A DNA stretch of 10,072 nt from Thermococcales archaeon 44_46 (lineage in GTDB: Archaea; Methanobacteriota_B; Thermococci; Thermococcales; Thermococcaceae). A program made the translations under genes and the position numbers. This document shows, piece after piece, positions 8,070 through 10,072 of the stretch (positions within the stretch are counted from its first letter, which is position 1; the number at the start of each line of letters is the position of its first letter). The stretch is taken from the NCBI GenBank assembly GCA_001507935.1, contig LGET01000044.1, positions 1 through 10,072 on the forward strand, written 5' to 3'. The notes beneath the pieces were generated by a model, which made no database searches, was not told the origin of the DNA, and worked only from the letters and a program-made list of their open reading frames with translations.

Positions 8070-9233
8070 CTATCTAGCATGAATCTCAACTATATCTCCA
8101 TCTTCAAGAACGTGATCTGCACCGACTCTCTGCCCCGGGAACTTTGCACTCTTTCCCCACACCCTTGCGTATTTAAAGTTCTTTGCTAGGTCTTTGTGAA
8201 CTCTCTCCGCCACATCAAGAACGGTTGCACCTTTTTTGAGGGCTATGGGTGGATAAGCTGGCTCTTCACCCGGCGACTTTGTGAAGACTCTAATTATGCC
8301 AGCGAGATCATAAAGAGCTTCTTTAAGGGCTTCAAGGTTTGCCTTCTTTTCTGCCGAAACGGGCACTATTTTAAACCTATCCCCATAAGCCTCAACGAGC
8401 TTTTCATAGTTCTCTTTGCTTCCCGGCGCATCGCCTTTGTTGGCAATAATTATGGCCTTCCTCCATACAATGCTCTCATCGAGGGCATCTGAGAATTCTT
8501 CAAGAGTGACAGGTTCTTTTACTGTAATCTCAGCACTGTGAATGCCTTCCTCCCTAAGCATTTTCATGACTTCACTTATATCCCCCTGAATCAAGTCCTG
8601 CCCGTTGATTACAATTCCGCCCATTGGCATTCTCTTTACTTCAACTTTTGGCTTCCTTTTGTTTATTTTTATTCCAGCACGCTCAAATTCCCTCAACAGT
8701 ATCTCCATCTGCTTTATTGGGTCTTGGGAAAGATCAACGACAATGGCTATTGCATCGGCATTTCTTATAACGCTCAAAAGCTGTGTTCCCATACCTTTGC
8801 CCAATGCAGCCCCCTCTACTAACCCCGGTACCTCCACGAGTTGAATCTGGACGTCCTTATACTTCATCATGCCCGGAATTGGTTCAACAGTCGTGAAAGC
8901 GTAATCAGCGACGTCAACATCAACGTCCGTGAGGACTTTAAGAAGTGAGGATTTCCCAACATTTGGCAAACCCGCAAGAACTATCTGGGCAGCTCCTTCT
9001 TTTTTAACGCTAAATGAGTAACCCCCACCTTTTCGCTGGCTCTGCTGTTTTTCCAGTTCTTTTCTCAGCTCTGATATCTTTCTCTTTATTTGGAGCCTGA
9101 GCTTCTCTGTTCCCTTGTGCTTCGGTACTGTAGCATACATTTTTTCCAAGGCCCTTATTTTTTCGGGTATCGTTTTAGCCTGTCTGTATTCCTCTTCCGC
9201 CGCTAGATATTCTGCTGTTACGTTTGTTGGCAT
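8070..9233 (-). CDS. DRG-type (OBG/DRG subfamily) GTP-binding protein with TGS domain
   Basis: 387 residues. The N-terminal 70 residues are charged and helical (EKIRALEKMY..., KRKISELRKELEKQ), as in the DRG coiled-coil region. The G domain carries Walker A GLPNVGKSS (88-96), a G3 region EVPGLVEGA (134-142, with E in place of the usual D), G4 NKGD (265-268) and G5 SAEK (293-296). An inserted segment lies between about 190 and 255. The C-terminal ~70 residues (from VFTKSPGEE, 317) are a TGS domain ending GDIVEIHAR, an RNA/ribosome-associated module. DRG GTPases are conserved in archaea and eukaryotes and are linked to translation. Start ATG 9233 has GAGGTGA (9241-9247, minus strand) upstream. 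It is transcribed away from the Lrp gene and convergent to the activase. Housekeeping gene, probably unrelated to hydroxyproline metabolism. Confidence 0.93.
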   Translation of the reverse strand: MPTNVTAEYLAAEEEYRQAKTIPEKIRALEKMYATVPKHKGTEKLRLQIKRKISELRKELEKQQSQRKGGGYSFSVKKEGAAQIVLAGLPNVGKSSLLKVLTDVDVDVADYAFTTVEPIPGMMKYKDVQIQLVEVPGLVEGAALGKGMGTQLLSVIRNADAIAIVVDLSQDPIKQMEILLREFERAGIKINKRKPKVEVKRMPMGGIVINGQDLIQGDISEVMKMLREEGIHSAEITVKEPVTLEEFSDALDESIVWRKAIIIANKGDAPGSKENYEKLVEAYGDRFKIVPVSAEKKANLEALKEALYDLAGIIRVFTKSPGEEPAYPPIALKKGATVLDVAERVHKDLAKNFKYARVWGKSAKFPGQRVGADHVLEDGDIVEIHAR

Positions 9234-9265
9234 CTCTACTCACCTCTCCTTCTCCAGCCCATTAG

Positions 9266-9325
9266 AGGTATATAGAGAGTTTTTATAAATCTATGGTGTG
9301 GATGCATCATCAACTTTATATATTA
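9266..9325. promoter_or_regulatory. Divergent promoters of the GTPase and Lrp genes
   Basis: On the plus strand CTTTATATATTA (9314-9325) is a strong TATA box, putting a start near 9344, about 10 bases before ATG 9354 with GGTGA at 9345-9349. On the minus strand ATTTATAAAA (9281-9290) would start near 9258 for the GTPase. Between the two TATA boxes lies the palindrome GATGCATC (9301-9308), a possible operator for the Lrp protein itself. Confidence 0.55.
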
Positions 9326-9353
9326 TCCCGAAAAATTTTAGGGCGGTGAGAGT

Positions 9354-9806
9354 ATGAAAGGATTTTTGGATGAAATTGACAAGGAAATCTTAAAGGTACT
9401 CCAAAAAAACAGCCGTACTCCCTTAAGAGAGATATCCAAACAGGTAGGACTTGCAGAGTCAACTGTCTATGAGAGGATTAAAAAGCTTAAGGAAAGGGGA
9501 ATAATAAAGAAATTCACGATTATCCCCGATCCAGAGTCCCTTGGCTTTCACCTGCTGGCTTTCATACTGATAAAGGCAAAAGCCGGAAAATATAGTGACG
9601 TTGCCGAGAAGCTCATTAAATATCCAGAAATAGTGGAAATTTATGAAACTACGGGCGACTACGATATGATACTCAAGATAAGAACAAGGAGCAGCGAAGA
9701 GCTCAACGACTTTCTCGATAGAATTGGAGAGATAGAGGGCGTTGTCGCGACGCATACAATGGTTGTGTTGAAGATACACAAAGAGACAACCGAGCTTCCT
9801 CTTTAA
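9354..9806 (+). CDS. Lrp/AsnC family transcription regulator, FL11-like
   Basis: 150 residues, complete. The N-terminal winged helix-turn-helix (about 5-55) contains LREISKQVGLAESTVYERIKKL with the recognition helix near 34-46. The C-terminal RAM ligand-binding domain (about 67-141) contains YETTGDYDMILKIR and ends HKETTELPL. From memory this is very close to the feast/famine regulator FL11 (PH1519) of Pyrococcus horikoshii, which senses lysine and controls many metabolic genes; the tail is almost identical. It forms dimers that assemble into higher oligomers. Start ATG 9354 follows GGTGA (9345-9349) and a TATA box. Autoregulation is usual in the family. The nearby amino-acid genes may be targets, but the GTPase gene lies between them, so linkage is weak. 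Its stop overlaps the stop of the converging gene. Confidence 0.9.
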   Translation: MKGFLDEIDKEILKVLQKNSRTPLREISKQVGLAESTVYERIKKLKERGIIKKFTIIPDPESLGFHLLAFILIKAKAGKYSDVAEKLIKYPEIVEIYETTGDYDMILKIRTRSSEELNDFLDRIGEIEGVVATHTMVVLKIHKETTELPL

Positions 9807-10072
9807 ATCTTTCCGTCTGCATAAAGTTTATGATATGCCTTCAAAAGGGCATCTCTTACTCTTTTTGGCCCATACCTTCTTACGGCCTCTTTTAACCCCT
9901 CGGAATAAACTTTCCTAATTATCAAATCCACGTCGGGAGAATCTTTTAAGTTGTTTTCTATGTAAAGTTTTGCTATCTCCTCTGGATTTCTGTAGTTCAG
10001 CCCTTTGAGCCACTTCAGAGGAATTCCGCTCTCGAACTTCTCCACAACCTCAAACTCAATTACCGTCACTTC
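9803..10072 (-). CDS. Unrecognised small protein, open to the right edge
   Basis: The reading frame is open to the window end. The only visible start is GTG at 10067-10069 (88 residues), but the frame continues upstream of it and the real start may lie outside. The visible part is a soluble, mixed-charge protein. An N-terminal beta-like segment (VTVIEFEVVEKF) is followed by helices (EEIAKLYIENNLKD; VDLIIRKVYSEGLKEAVRRYG; RVRDALLKAYHKLYADGKI). There is no cysteine, signal peptide or membrane helix. I cannot name a family. Its stop codon TAA shares 9803-9806 with the stop of the Lrp gene, a tail-to-tail overlap with no room for separate terminators. Confidence 0.7.
   Translation of the reverse strand, partial: EVTVIEFEVVEKFESGIPLKWLKGLNYRNPEEIAKLYIENNLKDSPDVDLIIRKVYSEGLKEAVRRYGPKRVRDALLKAYHKLYADGKI

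Noticed and set aside
8196..8844. Plus-strand ORFs opposite the DRG GTPase
   Set aside because: They are antisense shadows of a gene with complete GTPase motifs and have no own promoter or ribosome-binding site.

Overview
The window looks like chromosomal DNA of a hyperthermophilic archaeon of the order Thermococcales, most likely Thermococcus (T. litoralis or a close relative). The signs are: TATA-box promoters (TTTATATA type) instead of -35/-10 elements, GGTGA/GGAGG ribosome-binding sites, an archaeal DRG-type GTPase with a TGS domain, an Lrp/AsnC regulator very close to the FL11 type of Pyrococcus, and the N-terminus of a Thermococcales dye-linked proline dehydrogenase alpha subunit. Species is inferred from remembered proteins; no search was run.

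Layout. 1-368 (minus): N-terminal part of a proline dehydrogenase alpha-like flavoprotein, cut by the left edge. 369-543: divergent promoter region with two inverted repeats. 544-1521 (plus): ornithine cyclodeaminase/mu-crystallin family enzyme, probably delta1-pyrroline-2-carboxylate (Pyr2C) reductase. 1569-2564 (plus): proline racemase/hydroxyproline epimerase with both catalytic cysteines, behind its own TATA box. 2609-4343 (minus): a sodium:neurotransmitter-symporter (NSS) family transporter followed by two tiny single-helix membrane proteins of 37 and 43 residues. 4344-4457: second divergent promoter region. About 4458-6886 (plus): glycyl radical enzyme closely resembling trans-4-hydroxy-L-proline dehydratase (HypD). 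Its coding frame has no usual start codon at the 5' end. 6887-7068: spacer with U-rich hairpin and a small broken ORF. 7069-7980 (plus): the radical-SAM activating enzyme. 8070-9233 (minus): DRG-type GTPase. 9354-9806 (plus): Lrp/AsnC regulator. 9803-10072 (minus): unrecognised protein, open to the right edge.

How the genes fit together (inference from families). The left and centre form a proline/hydroxyproline catabolic locus. The symporter would bring in the imino acid. The racemase/epimerase interconverts L and D forms. A dye-linked dehydrogenase could oxidise D-proline to Pyr2C, and the reductase would return this to L-proline. HypD plus its activase is a second, strictly anaerobic route that dehydrates trans-4-hydroxy-L-proline to pyrroline-5-carboxylate (P5C). 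No P5C reductase is visible in the window, so that step must be elsewhere. The GTPase is housekeeping. The Lrp regulator is a plausible but unproven controller of the amino-acid genes.

The most notable points are the missing start of hypD and a second frame break in the spacer after it, both at A-runs; the two miniature subunits after the symporter; and paired palindromes beside the divergent promoters.
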